Below, in pieces: positions 8,071 to 14,406 of a stretch of 30,085 nucleotides of DNA. The notes below the pieces were generated by a model that did not search any database, was not told where the DNA came from, and saw only the letters and a list, made by a program, of their open reading frames with translations. The stretch covers positions 1 through 30,085 of the IMG/VR virus record IMGVR_UViG_3300043446_001349; one strand, given 5' to 3'. This DNA is from a virus. A program made the position numbers and the translations under genes. How positions within the stretch are numbered: the stretch's first letter is position 1; each line of letters begins with the position of its first letter.

Positions 8071-8136
8071 CGCGTCACGCTGTCGTCACGCTGTCGTCAC
8101 GGTGTGTGCGTGACGTTTGCGTGACATGTGCGTGAC
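8071..8136. repeat. Iteron array 2: three direct plus three inverted GTCACG boxes
   Basis: Direct GTCACG boxes start at 8074, 8085 and 8096; inverted CGTGAC boxes start at 8109, 8120 and 8131. Spacing within each triplet is exactly 11 bp. The array is a large dyad of helically phased sites. With array 1 it makes 15 boxes (14 exact) in about 260 bp, with no room for a gene between. Confidence 0.9.
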
Positions 8137-8371
8137 CTAGAACAAGAATTGATGATGATGATGGCGTGCCGCGGGGAATGAAACCCCGGTCGCGGCATCC
8201 GCCGCACGTCCGGTGCGTTGAGGATTGCCACGCCACACCACACCACAACGGATGCGGCGTTGCCAATCGTTGCAAATCCGATTTGTTTCCTCCGTGGGCC
8301 GTGCCACGCCTCAACCGTGCCGCGGGTGGGGTTTGCCCCCGCCGTGCGTCCCGTGGAATTTGCGGGCGGTT

Positions 8372-8391
8372 TGTGGGCAATCTGTGGACAA
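8372..8391 (-). promoter_or_regulatory. Two DnaA-box-like 9-mers, 11 bp apart
   Basis: TGTGGGCAA (8372-8380) and TGTGGACAA (8383-8391) are read on the plus strand; their complements TTGCCCACA and TTGTCCACA differ at two and one positions from the bacterial DnaA box TTATCCACA. They are separated by exactly one helical turn. AT-richer sequence follows (attgtacgga). Because the phage also encodes a DnaA-domain-IV-like protein, these are plausible initiator sites. Chance matches cannot be excluded. Confidence 0.4.
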
Positions 8392-8463
8392 TTGTACGGA
8401 TTTGCCGAACCACACCCGAACGGATCAAACAATTTGCGGCCATTTGCTCAAATTCGTTGCGGA

Positions 8464-8505
8464 TTGTGTGTTGTGTGTTGTGTTCCGTTGCCGATATGGT
8501 ATCAT
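8464..8505 (+). promoter_or_regulatory. Candidate promoter of the plus-strand arm with 7-bp tandem repeat
   Basis: Three tandem 7-mers, ttgtgtg, ttgtgtg and ttgtgtt (8464-8484), lead into a possible -35 TTGTGT (8478-8483), a 16-base spacer and a -10 TATCAT (8500-8505). The first gene starts about 41 bases downstream with a strong ribosome-binding site. The match to the sigma-70 consensus is moderate and the host's consensus is unknown. The repeat may be an activator or repressor site overlapping the -35. Confidence 0.4.
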
Positions 8506-8546
8506 CATGAGGCGCAATGGTGCGCATCACAACGAAAGGGAACGCA

Positions 8547-8828
8547 ATGCAAACGAACAAATACAACGTGGCCGAAATCAACTATTTGTTTGGCATTTGG
8601 TCAAATCGACCCGATGGGGCGTTTTTGTGTGTCCGCGTCATCAAAACCGGTTTTGCATGCAATGTGTTTGCGAATCGTCGCGGGCACAATAAAGAATTGC
8701 AACACTGGATGATCGCCGCCGCAAAGGTTTTGAACGCTCATGGGTTGCCGAATCAATGGCGTAATGTGGTTTGTGACGATACCAAAACCAAAATCAATGA
8801 AGCATTGTTGGCAACTGTGCAATTTTGA
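8547..8828 (+). CDS. Hypothetical protein, first gene of the plus arm
   Basis: A 93-residue protein of unknown family. It starts MQTNKYNVAEINYLFGIW, is mixed alpha/beta, and has WMIAAAKVLNAHGL in the middle. No motif is recognised. The ATG at 8547 is six bases after ACGAAAGGG, an element shared by the next two genes and by later uncoupled starts. As the first gene after the promoter it could be an early host-takeover protein; that is position-based inference only. Confidence 0.65.
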   Translation: MQTNKYNVAEINYLFGIWSNRPDGAFLCVRVIKTGFACNVFANRRGHNKELQHWMIAAAKVLNAHGLPNQWRNVVCDDTKTKINEALLATVQF

Positions 8829-8853
8829 ACACCTCAACACGAAAGGGAACGCA

Positions 8854-9087
8854 ATGAAAGACGGAATCAAAATCGGAAACGCCATCACCATCACGCCAAA
8901 TGGCGCGGTTTGCCTCAACCTGAAACCCGGGTATTGCGCCACGGTTGATGCGGCGTGCATCACCGCCGCGGCCGCCGCGCTTCGCGCCTTGCCGCTGACG
9001 AAAGGCGGATACCACGCGGGCGACAAACGCCGCGCCCAAATTATCGACCGATTGACCGCCGCGGGAATTGCCACCGTTCAACATTGA
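8854..9087 (+). CDS. Hypothetical protein
   Basis: A 77-residue protein, unknown family. The N-terminal half is beta-rich (IKIGNAITITPNGAVCLNL); the C-terminal half is Ala-rich and helical with basic residues (GDKRRAQIIDRLTAAGI). The start at 8854 follows cacgaaagggaacgca, nearly identical to the leaders of the flanking genes. Gap to the previous stop is 25 bases. Confidence 0.65.
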   Translation: MKDGIKIGNAITITPNGAVCLNLKPGYCATVDAACITAAAAALRALPLTKGGYHAGDKRRAQIIDRLTAAGIATVQH

Positions 9088-9108
9088 TGCAACACGAAAG
9101 GGAACGCC

Positions 9109-9522
9109 ATGAAACGCCAAATGATGATTGCCACCGTTGCCGCGTGCCTCACCTGCGCCGCGGCGTTTGCCGGGCCGCGCCCGCCCGCGTTGACTGATTC
9201 GCTTTTGGATGCCATCCGCGCCGTGGAATCGGGCGGTGATGATTCCGCCGTTGGTGATGGTGGCCGCGCAATCGGCCCGTATCAAATTCACAAAGCATAT
9301 TGGGTTGATGCGTGCGCCGCGGACCCGTCCCTTCGCTCCGGAACCTATGCCGATTGTTTCGATGCCGTGTATGCACGCCGCGTTGTGGTGGCATATCTCA
9401 CCCGATACGGGCGCGGACGCACCGCGGACGAATTGGCCAGAATCCACAATGGCGGACCCCGTGGACACCTCAAATCCGCAACGTTGGCATATGCGGCCAA
9501 GGTTCGCGCCGCGATGGAATGA
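9109..9522 (+). CDS. Secreted lysozyme/transglycosylase-like endolysin
   Basis: A 137-residue peptidoglycan-degrading enzyme candidate. Residues 1-21 are a Sec signal peptide (basic MKRQ, hydrophobic core, cleavage after AFA). The mature part has LLDAIRAVESGG with the likely catalytic Glu40, GRAIGPYQIHKAYW (about 53-66), an ADCFD segment, and ARIHNGGPRGH near 110-120. The ESGG...GPYQI...HNGG order is that of SLT/i-type-lysozyme-like muramidases common in phages. Export by the host Sec system would make it a signal-peptide endolysin whose activity in the periplasm must be timed. It is transcribed in the early-type arm, away from the candidate holin and lipoprotein genes. Confidence 0.8.
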   Translation: MKRQMMIATVAACLTCAAAFAGPRPPALTDSLLDAIRAVESGGDDSAVGDGGRAIGPYQIHKAYWVDACAADPSLRSGTYADCFDAVYARRVVVAYLTRYGRGRTADELARIHNGGPRGHLKSATLAYAAKVRAAME

Positions 9523-9604
9523 CATTGGCGGGATTGGCCCGCGCCGGATCACACACGCAATGTGTGTGAAACGGCATGCGCCAAACGCATGGGAAAGGTT
9601 CGGA

Positions 9605-9868
9605 ATGGAAGACGAAACGAATTCGAAGGCGGTTGAGGTAGACGTTTTGGGACTCATCACACCGGGCGTGTTGTCGGACGTTGTGATGGTGACGCGGTGG
9701 CGCACGCCCGGCGCATCCGTGGAACAACAAACGCGGGAATCCCGCATTGGGCGTGCAATCATGGCATTGTTGTTGGCGCACTTGTACGTCAACGAAACCG
9801 AACGCCGCGACGCATTGCGCCGCGCCTTGCAAATTGTGGCGGCGTTGTCCGCGGATGGTGAACCATGA
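9605..9868 (+). CDS. Hypothetical helical protein preceding the exonuclease
   Basis: An 87-residue product. The first 40 residues are acidic and beta-prone (VDVLGLITPGVLSDVVMVT); the rest is helical and amphipathic (RESRIGRAIMALLLAHLYV, RRDALRRALQIVAAL). No family recognised. The ATG at 9605 follows GGGAAAGG by six bases. Its stop overlaps the exonuclease start as ATGA (9865-9868), so the two are co-translated; an accessory role in recombination is possible. Confidence 0.65.
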   Translation: MEDETNSKAVEVDVLGLITPGVLSDVVMVTRWRTPGASVEQQTRESRIGRAIMALLLAHLYVNETERRDALRRALQIVAALSADGEP

Positions 9869-10704
9869 AGCGCAATGGGCAATTGTTGGATTGCACCGAA
9901 TCGGAATACCGCGGCATTGTTGCCGCAAATTATTCCGTTCTCAAACACGCAAACCGTTCCGCCGCGCACATGCGTACCGCGATGGAACCGCGGGAACCGT
10001 CACCCGCAATGGTGTTGGGATCGTTGGTTGACCGTTGGTTGTTCAACGAATCGACATTGGCGGAACATTTCGTGCGCCTGCCGGATGGCATCGACCGCCG
10101 CACCAAGGCGGGGAAGGAAATGTGGGAACAATTCCAATCGTCAACACCGGCGGGTTGCACCGTCATTGATGGTGACACATGGGACCGCGCCGAAGCGATG
10201 GTTGCCCACATTCGCGCAAATAAAACCGCACGCGCAATGTTTGGCGGAAATCACTTCCAACAACCGATGGTGTGGATTGACCCGGATACGGGTGTGCGTT
10301 GCAAGGGTTTGTTGGATTCCGTGTTGGATGGCGTGACAATCACCGATTTGAAATCCACTCAAAATGCGGATTGGCGGGAATTCGCCCGCACCGCCGCGTC
10401 ATTTTCGTATCATGTTCAGGCGGCATTTTATTGCGACGGTTGGCGCGAATGTACCGGGGAAACGCTCCCGTACACGTTCGTTGTCGTTGAGTCATCCGCG
10501 CCGTGGGGTGTCGCCGTCTATCGGTTGGATGATGCCGCGATTGACGCGGGCCGCGCACGGTACAAAGCGGCGTTGCAAATGTATCGGGATTGCACGTTGG
10601 CGAAATGTTGGCCCGGATACCCGGAACAATTGCAAACGTTGGAATTGCCGAAATGGGCCTTGGGTGGTGTCCCGATTGGAACGGGTGGCGAACATCCGTT
10701 TTGA
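9865..10704 (+). CDS. RecE/exonuclease VIII-like PD-(D/E)XK nuclease
   Basis: A 279-residue nuclease that would resect double-stranded ends for the RecT-like annealing protein. The active-site motifs are in order: RCKGLLDSVL with Asp151, TDLKST with Asp161 and Lys163, and the helix SYHVQAAFYCDGW (181-193) with the conserved Gln/Tyr of the RecE/YqaJ-type fold. The N-terminal GSLVDRWLF (52-60) matches the motif-I helix but has Asp where many relatives have His. The product has only the nuclease domain, not the long N-terminal region of E. coli RecE. The start is ATGA-coupled to the preceding gene. Confidence 0.85.
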   Translation: MKRNGQLLDCTESEYRGIVAANYSVLKHANRSAAHMRTAMEPREPSPAMVLGSLVDRWLFNESTLAEHFVRLPDGIDRRTKAGKEMWEQFQSSTPAGCTVIDGDTWDRAEAMVAHIRANKTARAMFGGNHFQQPMVWIDPDTGVRCKGLLDSVLDGVTITDLKSTQNADWREFARTAASFSYHVQAAFYCDGWRECTGETLPYTFVVVESSAPWGVAVYRLDDAAIDAGRARYKAALQMYRDCTLAKCWPGYPEQLQTLELPKWALGGVPIGTGGEHPF

Positions 10705-10712
10705 TTGGGGGG

Positions 10713-10745
10713 ATGTGTGCGCATGTGGGAACGCATGCGCCACAT
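10713..10745 (+). promoter_or_regulatory. Hairpin between recE-like and recT-like genes
   Basis: Left arm atgtg-t-gcgcatg (10713-10725, the single t bulged) pairs with catgcgccacat (10734-10745): a 12-bp stem with one bulge and an 8-base loop. No T-tract follows. It lies 45 bases before the recT-like ATG and could act as an mRNA stabiliser or processing site that uncouples annealing-protein synthesis from nuclease synthesis. Confidence 0.5.
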
Positions 10746-10790
10746 TTGCGGTCAACCGCGTTGGTTGCCGCTGAACGAAAGGGAATTGCA

Positions 10791-11708
10791 ATGGCTGAAA
10801 ATGCGAAACGTGCGGGAGCGAAACCCGCGAAACCATCCGCCAACATGTTTGACGGAAACCCGGTGCAATCGCGCCCCGTTGTTGATGTGCCAACGGATGC
10901 CGATATTGAGCGTGTGTTGTCGGCATCGACCGATCAACCGCCAACGGATGCGCCCGCGCCTCAACCCATCATTGAAACAACCGCGGAATTTGCGTCACCT
11001 GCGCCGGTGATTGCAACGCAACCGCGTTCGTTGGTTGTGTCCAATGATGGAACCAATGTGTTGTCCGCTCCGGACACATCACCGCGCATCGTCAACGGGA
11101 ATGTTGTGTGCGCCTCAATGCGGGACGTGATGAACATGGCCCGCCACTACATTCGTGGCGGCATGGTTCCCCGCGGTTTGGATGGCCGCACCGTTGTTGA
11201 AACCGAATCACGCGTGGCAATCGCAATCGAATTCGGCATCAACCTTGGTTTGTCACCGCTTCAAGCATTGCAATCGGTGATGGTGACGAACGGCCGCCCA
11301 TGTTTGTGGGGTGATGCGCCGATGGCGTTGGTGTCTCAACACCCGGCATTTGAGGGTCACAAATGCGAATGGGAAAACCATGGGACGGAAGAATTGTGTT
11401 GCACGTTCACGGTTTATCGTCGCGTGAAGGGTCGATCAATTCCGAATCCGTGGACATACGGAATCCCTGATGCGAAACGCGCCGGGTTATGGGGGAAGGC
11501 GGGACCGTGGCAAACCGCGCCGAAACGAATGTTGATGATTCGCGCCCGTGCGTTTGCCCTGCGCGATGCGTTCCCGGATGCCCTGCGCGGCGCGGGAATT
11601 CATGAGGAAATGGACGATGTGACCATCACCGCCGCGGACAAAACCGCGGCCCTGCAATCCCGCATTGAATCGGGGGTGACGCGTGGCGTGGATCAAAATG
11701 CGGGTTGA
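10791..11708 (+). CDS. recT: RecT-like single-strand annealing protein
   Basis: A 305-residue protein. Residues 1-100 are a low-complexity, Pro/Ala-rich, probably disordered region. The core holds the RecT signature: GINLGLSPLQALQSVMVTNG (about 150), DAPMALVSQHPAFEG, a Trp-containing beta segment, then WQTAPKRMLMIRARAFALRD (about 250) and FPDALRGAG. These proteins coat single-stranded DNA and promote annealing, working with the adjacent exonuclease in phage recombination and concatemer formation. The ATG at 10791 has AACGAAAGGGAATTGCA directly upstream. The 3' end overlaps the next gene by 26 bases. Confidence 0.85.
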   Translation: MAENAKRAGAKPAKPSANMFDGNPVQSRPVVDVPTDADIERVLSASTDQPPTDAPAPQPIIETTAEFASPAPVIATQPRSLVVSNDGTNVLSAPDTSPRIVNGNVVCASMRDVMNMARHYIRGGMVPRGLDGRTVVETESRVAIAIEFGINLGLSPLQALQSVMVTNGRPCLWGDAPMALVSQHPAFEGHKCEWENHGTEELCCTFTVYRRVKGRSIPNPWTYGIPDAKRAGLWGKAGPWQTAPKRMLMIRARAFALRDAFPDALRGAGIHEEMDDVTITAADKTAALQSRIESGVTRGVDQNAG

Positions 11709-12285
11709 TTTGATCACCGCACCCAAAATCATTGCGATTGCAACCGCCTGCAAATGTCATCCATTGCATGCGGTGGGTGCGTGTTTCGCGTTGTGGGTGT
11801 TGGCCGATACTCATTCAACCGACGGAACCCTTCCCGGATATTCCGCGGATTGGTTGGATGCACATGTGGGCGTGGCGGGGTTTGCACCCGCCGCGGCCCG
11901 CGTGGGTTGGTTGTTGATTGAATCGTATGGTTTGCGTGTTCCGCGATTCGATGAACACAATTCGGAAACGGCCAAGGCGCGGGCGCAATCGGCGGTCCGA
12001 TCCAATCGCAAACGGACCACGGACAAAACCACCGCGGCCGCGCCTCAACCAACACCGGAATTGATGGCGTGGGCCAAGGCGCAATCCAAACGCCCCGATT
12101 GGGTGCCGGAATCGAAACCGTGGATTGATGCGGACACATGGTTGGAATTGGCGCGGGCCTCACCCAACATGACCGCGGACCAATTCAACCGAATCCTTGC
12201 AAACGCCCGCCGCGGGCGGAACACATTGGCAAACCCCGCGGGATTCATCATTGCCAAAATTCGTGAATTGAACGCCCGCGTTTGA
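11683..12285 (+). CDS. Replisome-organiser-like protein
   Basis: A 200-residue protein. The N-terminal 95 residues look like the winged-helix domain of phage replication-initiation proteins: MAWIKMRVDLITAPKIIAIA, then a helix with CFALWVLADTHSTDGTLPG and LLIESYGLRVPRF. A basic linker (KARAQSAVRSNRKRTTDK) follows, and the C-terminal helical part (LELARASPNMTADQFNRIL, AGFIIAKIREL) resembles DnaT/DnaD-type tails. Such proteins bind the origin and load the host helicase, which fits the absence of any phage helicase here. The GTG start at 11683 has GGGGGTG upstream and lies inside the recT-like gene. Confidence 0.7.
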   Translation: MAWIKMRVDLITAPKIIAIATACKCHPLHAVGACFALWVLADTHSTDGTLPGYSADWLDAHVGVAGFAPAAARVGWLLIESYGLRVPRFDEHNSETAKARAQSAVRSNRKRTTDKTTAAAPQPTPELMAWAKAQSKRPDWVPESKPWIDADTWLELARASPNMTADQFNRILANARRGRNTLANPAGFIIAKIRELNARV

Positions 12286-12305
12286 CGCGGGAAAGGATTG
12301 AAAGT

Positions 12306-12608
12306 ATGTTGACAACAACGGAAGGCGGAACAATGTGCGATGTCATCGCAAATGAGATTTTGGCGCGTGTGCTGTTGATCACCGGCTACGAACGTGCGGT
12401 GTTGCATGCCGACCGATCACCCGGCAACGTGCGTGCGCGTGGGCGCATCGTCGCCATGATGCGTGCGTGTGAACACCCGAAATGCGCTCAATTGTCATTG
12501 CGCCGAATTGGTGCGGTGTGCGGAATGGATGTGGCATCCGTTCGCAAGCGTATTGCCGCGGCGGATCCCGTGCGCCCGTGGTCATTCCGGGAAGGCGGTG
12601 CGGCATGA
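12306..12608 (+). CDS. DnaA domain IV-like DNA-binding protein
   Basis: A product of about 100 residues. The C-terminal half, RARGRIVAMMRACEHPKCAQ then LSLRRIGAVCGMDVASVRKR, matches the layout of the helix-turn-helix at the end of bacterial DnaA (R..I..L..., LSLxxIGxxxGxxxxSVxxxI). The DnaA ATPase is absent, so this would be a stand-alone domain that recognises DnaA-box-like DNA and could compete with host DnaA or act at the phage origin. Starts at 12306 (after GGGAAAGGATTG) or 12333 (after GGAAGGCGG) are both possible. The stop overlaps the next ATG as ATGA. Confidence 0.6.
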   Translation: MLTTTEGGTMCDVIANEILARVLLITGYERAVLHADRSPGNVRARGRIVAMMRACEHPKCAQLSLRRIGAVCGMDVASVRKRIAAADPVRPWSFREGGAA

Positions 12609-12964
12609 TGCCGGAACGGTTGGATTTGTTTTCAATCATTCACGCCCGCGCCGAACGGGATTTGGCAATGGCCCGCGCCGAAAATGCAATGGGGAACGCC
12701 GTGTTGAAAACGGCCGCGGCGGAAGCATTGCGGGCGATTGCACGCCGTCAACGCCTCATCACATCGGATGATGTTTGGGCGCATTTGGTGGCCGCGGGAT
12801 CGGCAACCGAAGGCAATCCGTCGGTCATGGGATGCGTGTTCAAAGAAGCACAACGGGCCGGGGTCATTGAACCAACGGAACATTTCCGCATTTCAATTCG
12901 TGTTTCCGCACATGCCCGCCCGGTGCGGGTGTGGCAATCTTTGATTGTTGAGGATAAACCATGA
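12605..12964 (+). CDS. Winged-helix-like phage protein
   Basis: A 119-residue product with an N-terminal helix rich in Ala/Arg/Glu (HARAERDLAMARAENAMGNA) and a C-terminal segment that reads like a winged helix: ITSDDVWAHLVAAG, a gap with NPSVMGCVFKEAQRAGVIEP, and a final strand HARPVRVWQSLIV. This pattern is common in small proteins of phage replication regions; no function is assigned in general. It starts at ATGATG (12605/12608), coupled to the DnaA-like gene, and its stop is coupled to the next gene. Confidence 0.65.
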   Translation: MMPERLDLFSIIHARAERDLAMARAENAMGNAVLKTAAAEALRAIARRQRLITSDDVWAHLVAAGSATEGNPSVMGCVFKEAQRAGVIEPTEHFRISIRVSAHARPVRVWQSLIVEDKP

Positions 12965-13161
12965 ACCATGATGATTCATTGCCGACAATGAAACAATTGT
13001 TGTTGGACAACCACGTTTTGCGTGACGAATTGGCCGCGTGGCGACGATGGTACAACCGGGTTTCATTGCCCGAAGAATTGACCGCACCCGTTGAATGGGC
13101 CTTCGTTGAATTGACGATGGAAAGTACGGACAAAAACATTTCATCCGAAATTGAGGATTGA
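12961..13161 (+). CDS. Small coiled-coil protein with AWRRW motif (copy 1)
   Basis: A 66-residue, mostly helical acidic protein. The segment LRDELAAWRRWYNRVSLPEE resembles the corresponding part of the next gene (SEIHAWRRWHRNFRVHELV), so the two may be tandem paralogues. ATGA-coupled to the preceding gene. Function unknown; a small regulatory or protein-binding role is possible. Confidence 0.6.
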   Translation: MNHDDSLPTMKQLLLDNHVLRDELAAWRRWYNRVSLPEELTAPVEWAFVELTMESTDKNISSEIED

Positions 13162-13164
13162 ACA

Positions 13165-13425
13165 ATGACCGATGAACAAACAATGACACCGGAACAAATG
13201 GCGGTTGAAATCCACAACATGCACCGGTTGATCCGCCAATTGGGAAGCGAAATCCACGCATGGCGGCGGTGGCATCGCAATTTCCGCGTGCATGAACTTG
13301 TTGGTGATGATGATGTGACGGAAGGCGACTATGCCGACGTGTTGCACGAACGTTCCCGTTCGGAATCGTTGTGCGTGGCCCTGCGCCGATTCCCGTTCAA
13401 ATTCTATCGGGATGGTGAAATATGA
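13165..13425 (+). CDS. Small coiled-coil protein with AWRRW motif (copy 2)
   Basis: An 86-residue product: an N-terminal helix with MTPEQMAVEIHNMHRLIRQL, then AWRRWHRNF, then an acidic loop and a basic C-terminal segment (CVALRRFPFKFYRD). It shares the AWRRW core and the preceding heptad-like helix with the neighbour upstream. The ATG at 13165 follows GAGGATTGAACA. The stop overlaps the next ATG as ATGA. Function unknown. Confidence 0.6.
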   Translation: MTDEQTMTPEQMAVEIHNMHRLIRQLGSEIHAWRRWHRNFRVHELVGDDDVTEGDYADVLHERSRSESLCVALRRFPFKFYRDGEI

Positions 13426-13619
13426 ACGAATCATCACACCTCAACAACATTCCCCGCGACACTTCCGCCTTGGTCGATATGGTCCGGGCCGCGGCCGAAT
13501 CAATCGACACGCCCGCGGGTGTGCATCCTGCCAACGTGGTTGAATTGTTCCGCGTTGCTCAACGATACGAAACCGCAATGGCCGCGGTGGATGCAATCGC
13601 ACGGATGCAACCCAAATGA
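13422..13619 (+). CDS. Hypothetical 65-residue helical protein
   Basis: Predicted as two or three helices (ALVDMVRAAAESID, VVELFRVAQRYETAMAAVDA). No family recognised. The gene is tied to both neighbours by ATGA overlaps, the main support for its being real. Confidence 0.55.
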   Translation: MNESSHLNNIPRDTSALVDMVRAAAESIDTPAGVHPANVVELFRVAQRYETAMAAVDAIARMQPK

Positions 13620-13924
13620 ATATCAATTGGGACACGTTGGAACGTTTGTGGAATGGTGAACGGATGCGCAACCTGCGTATCCTTCACCCGCGGGCCGCGT
13701 TGTTGGTGTTGCAAATCGCAATGGCCGGGTTGCGCAATCGTGTCCCCGAAGGCGGAATCATTCGTGACATCACCGTGCGTGTGCCAATTGGTGATTTGGT
13801 CCCCGCCGGGAAGACGCGCACCAACGCGGTGTCAGCCCTCAACCGCGCCCGCGCCACCGGGATCATTTCGTGGGAAACACGGTACAACGGGAACGGTTGC
13901 ATTTACACGGTGCATGTTGGATGA
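13616..13924 (+). CDS. Winged-helix-like DNA-binding candidate
   Basis: A 102-residue protein. LHPRAALLVLQIAMAGLRNR is followed by VRVPIGDLVPAGKTRTNAVS, ALNRARATGIISWETRY and a beta hairpin with GCIYTVHV; helix, turn, recognition helix and wing can be placed in that order. Possible regulator or replication accessory protein. ATGA-coupled on both sides. Confidence 0.6.
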   Translation: MNINWDTLERLWNGERMRNLRILHPRAALLVLQIAMAGLRNRVPEGGIIRDITVRVPIGDLVPAGKTRTNAVSALNRARATGIISWETRYNGNGCIYTVHVG

Positions 13925-14406
13925 AACATGACAATGAACAATTGAGGATTGAACAACGCAAAACCGCCACCGTGGTGGCGCGTGCGTGGGGAATCGGCCG
14001 ATTGGTTGAGGGTGCGGAATTTGCCCGCGTGGATTATGTGGGACACCTCACCGCCGATGGCCCGGCGGTTTGTGCCATCGAAATAAAAAACCCGACCAAG
14101 GCGCATCCGCGCCAAATGGTTGATTTGGAAAAGGCGCGGGCGGTGTTGGCGTGGGATGTGCGCCACAACCTACCCGCGGTGATTGTGTGGCGATGGCCAA
14201 CCCTGCGCGGCGGTTGGGAAATCCGTTGGACGCGGCCGCGCTTGTGGGAATGGAATTGGTTGACGCGGGAACCGTTGGGTTTCCACATGTCGATGTTCCA
14301 ACGTGCGGACCGCATCGGCACGAATGACATTGACCGGGTGGTGTGGATTCCATCCGAAACATTGCGGCCGTTGGCCGTCAATCCGATTGCAAACGAAAGG
14401 GAATGA
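13921..14406 (+). CDS. PD-(D/E)XK nuclease-like protein
   Basis: A 161-residue protein with a compact nuclease core: GRLVEGAEFARVDYVGHL supplies Asp38, CAIEIKNP supplies the E-x-K (Glu54, Lys56), and the following helix QMVDLEKARAVLAWDV carries the usual supporting residues. A beta strand AVIVWRW completes the fold. The size resembles VRR-NUC or resolvase-like phage nucleases. The C-terminal part is Trp-rich (WEIRWTRP, LWEWNW). A role in recombination or junction processing is inferred. ATGA-coupled to its neighbours, with an extra GAAAGGG before the next gene. Confidence 0.68.
   Translation: MKHDNEQLRIEQRKTATVVARAWGIGRLVEGAEFARVDYVGHLTADGPAVCAIEIKNPTKAHPRQMVDLEKARAVLAWDVRHNLPAVIVWRWPTLRGGWEIRWTRPRLWEWNWLTREPLGFHMSMFQRADRIGTNDIDRVVWIPSETLRPLAVNPIANERE

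Larger units (their letters stand above)
8137..8546. other. Gene-free leader/control region
   Basis: No convincing gene lies on either strand; the open frames here are low-complexity and lack ribosome-binding sites. It contains gat repeated four times (8151-8162), a GC-rich hairpin (gccgcg 8168-8173 with cgcggc 8191-8196, and an inner gggg/cccc stem at 8173-8187), a pair of DnaA-box-like 9-mers (8372-8391) and the candidate promoter for the plus arm (8478-8505). A structured untranslated RNA or part of an origin are both possible. Confidence 0.6.

Noticed and set aside
7878-8136. CRISPR array
   Set aside because: The repeats are 11-bp units with no unique spacers of 25-40 bp, and no cas genes are present. 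The pattern is that of protein-binding iterons.
8075-8581. Long open frames on both strands in the control region
   Set aside because: Translations are Arg/Cys/Thr/His-rich without domain character, they cross the iterons and the candidate promoter, and none has a leader like the real genes.
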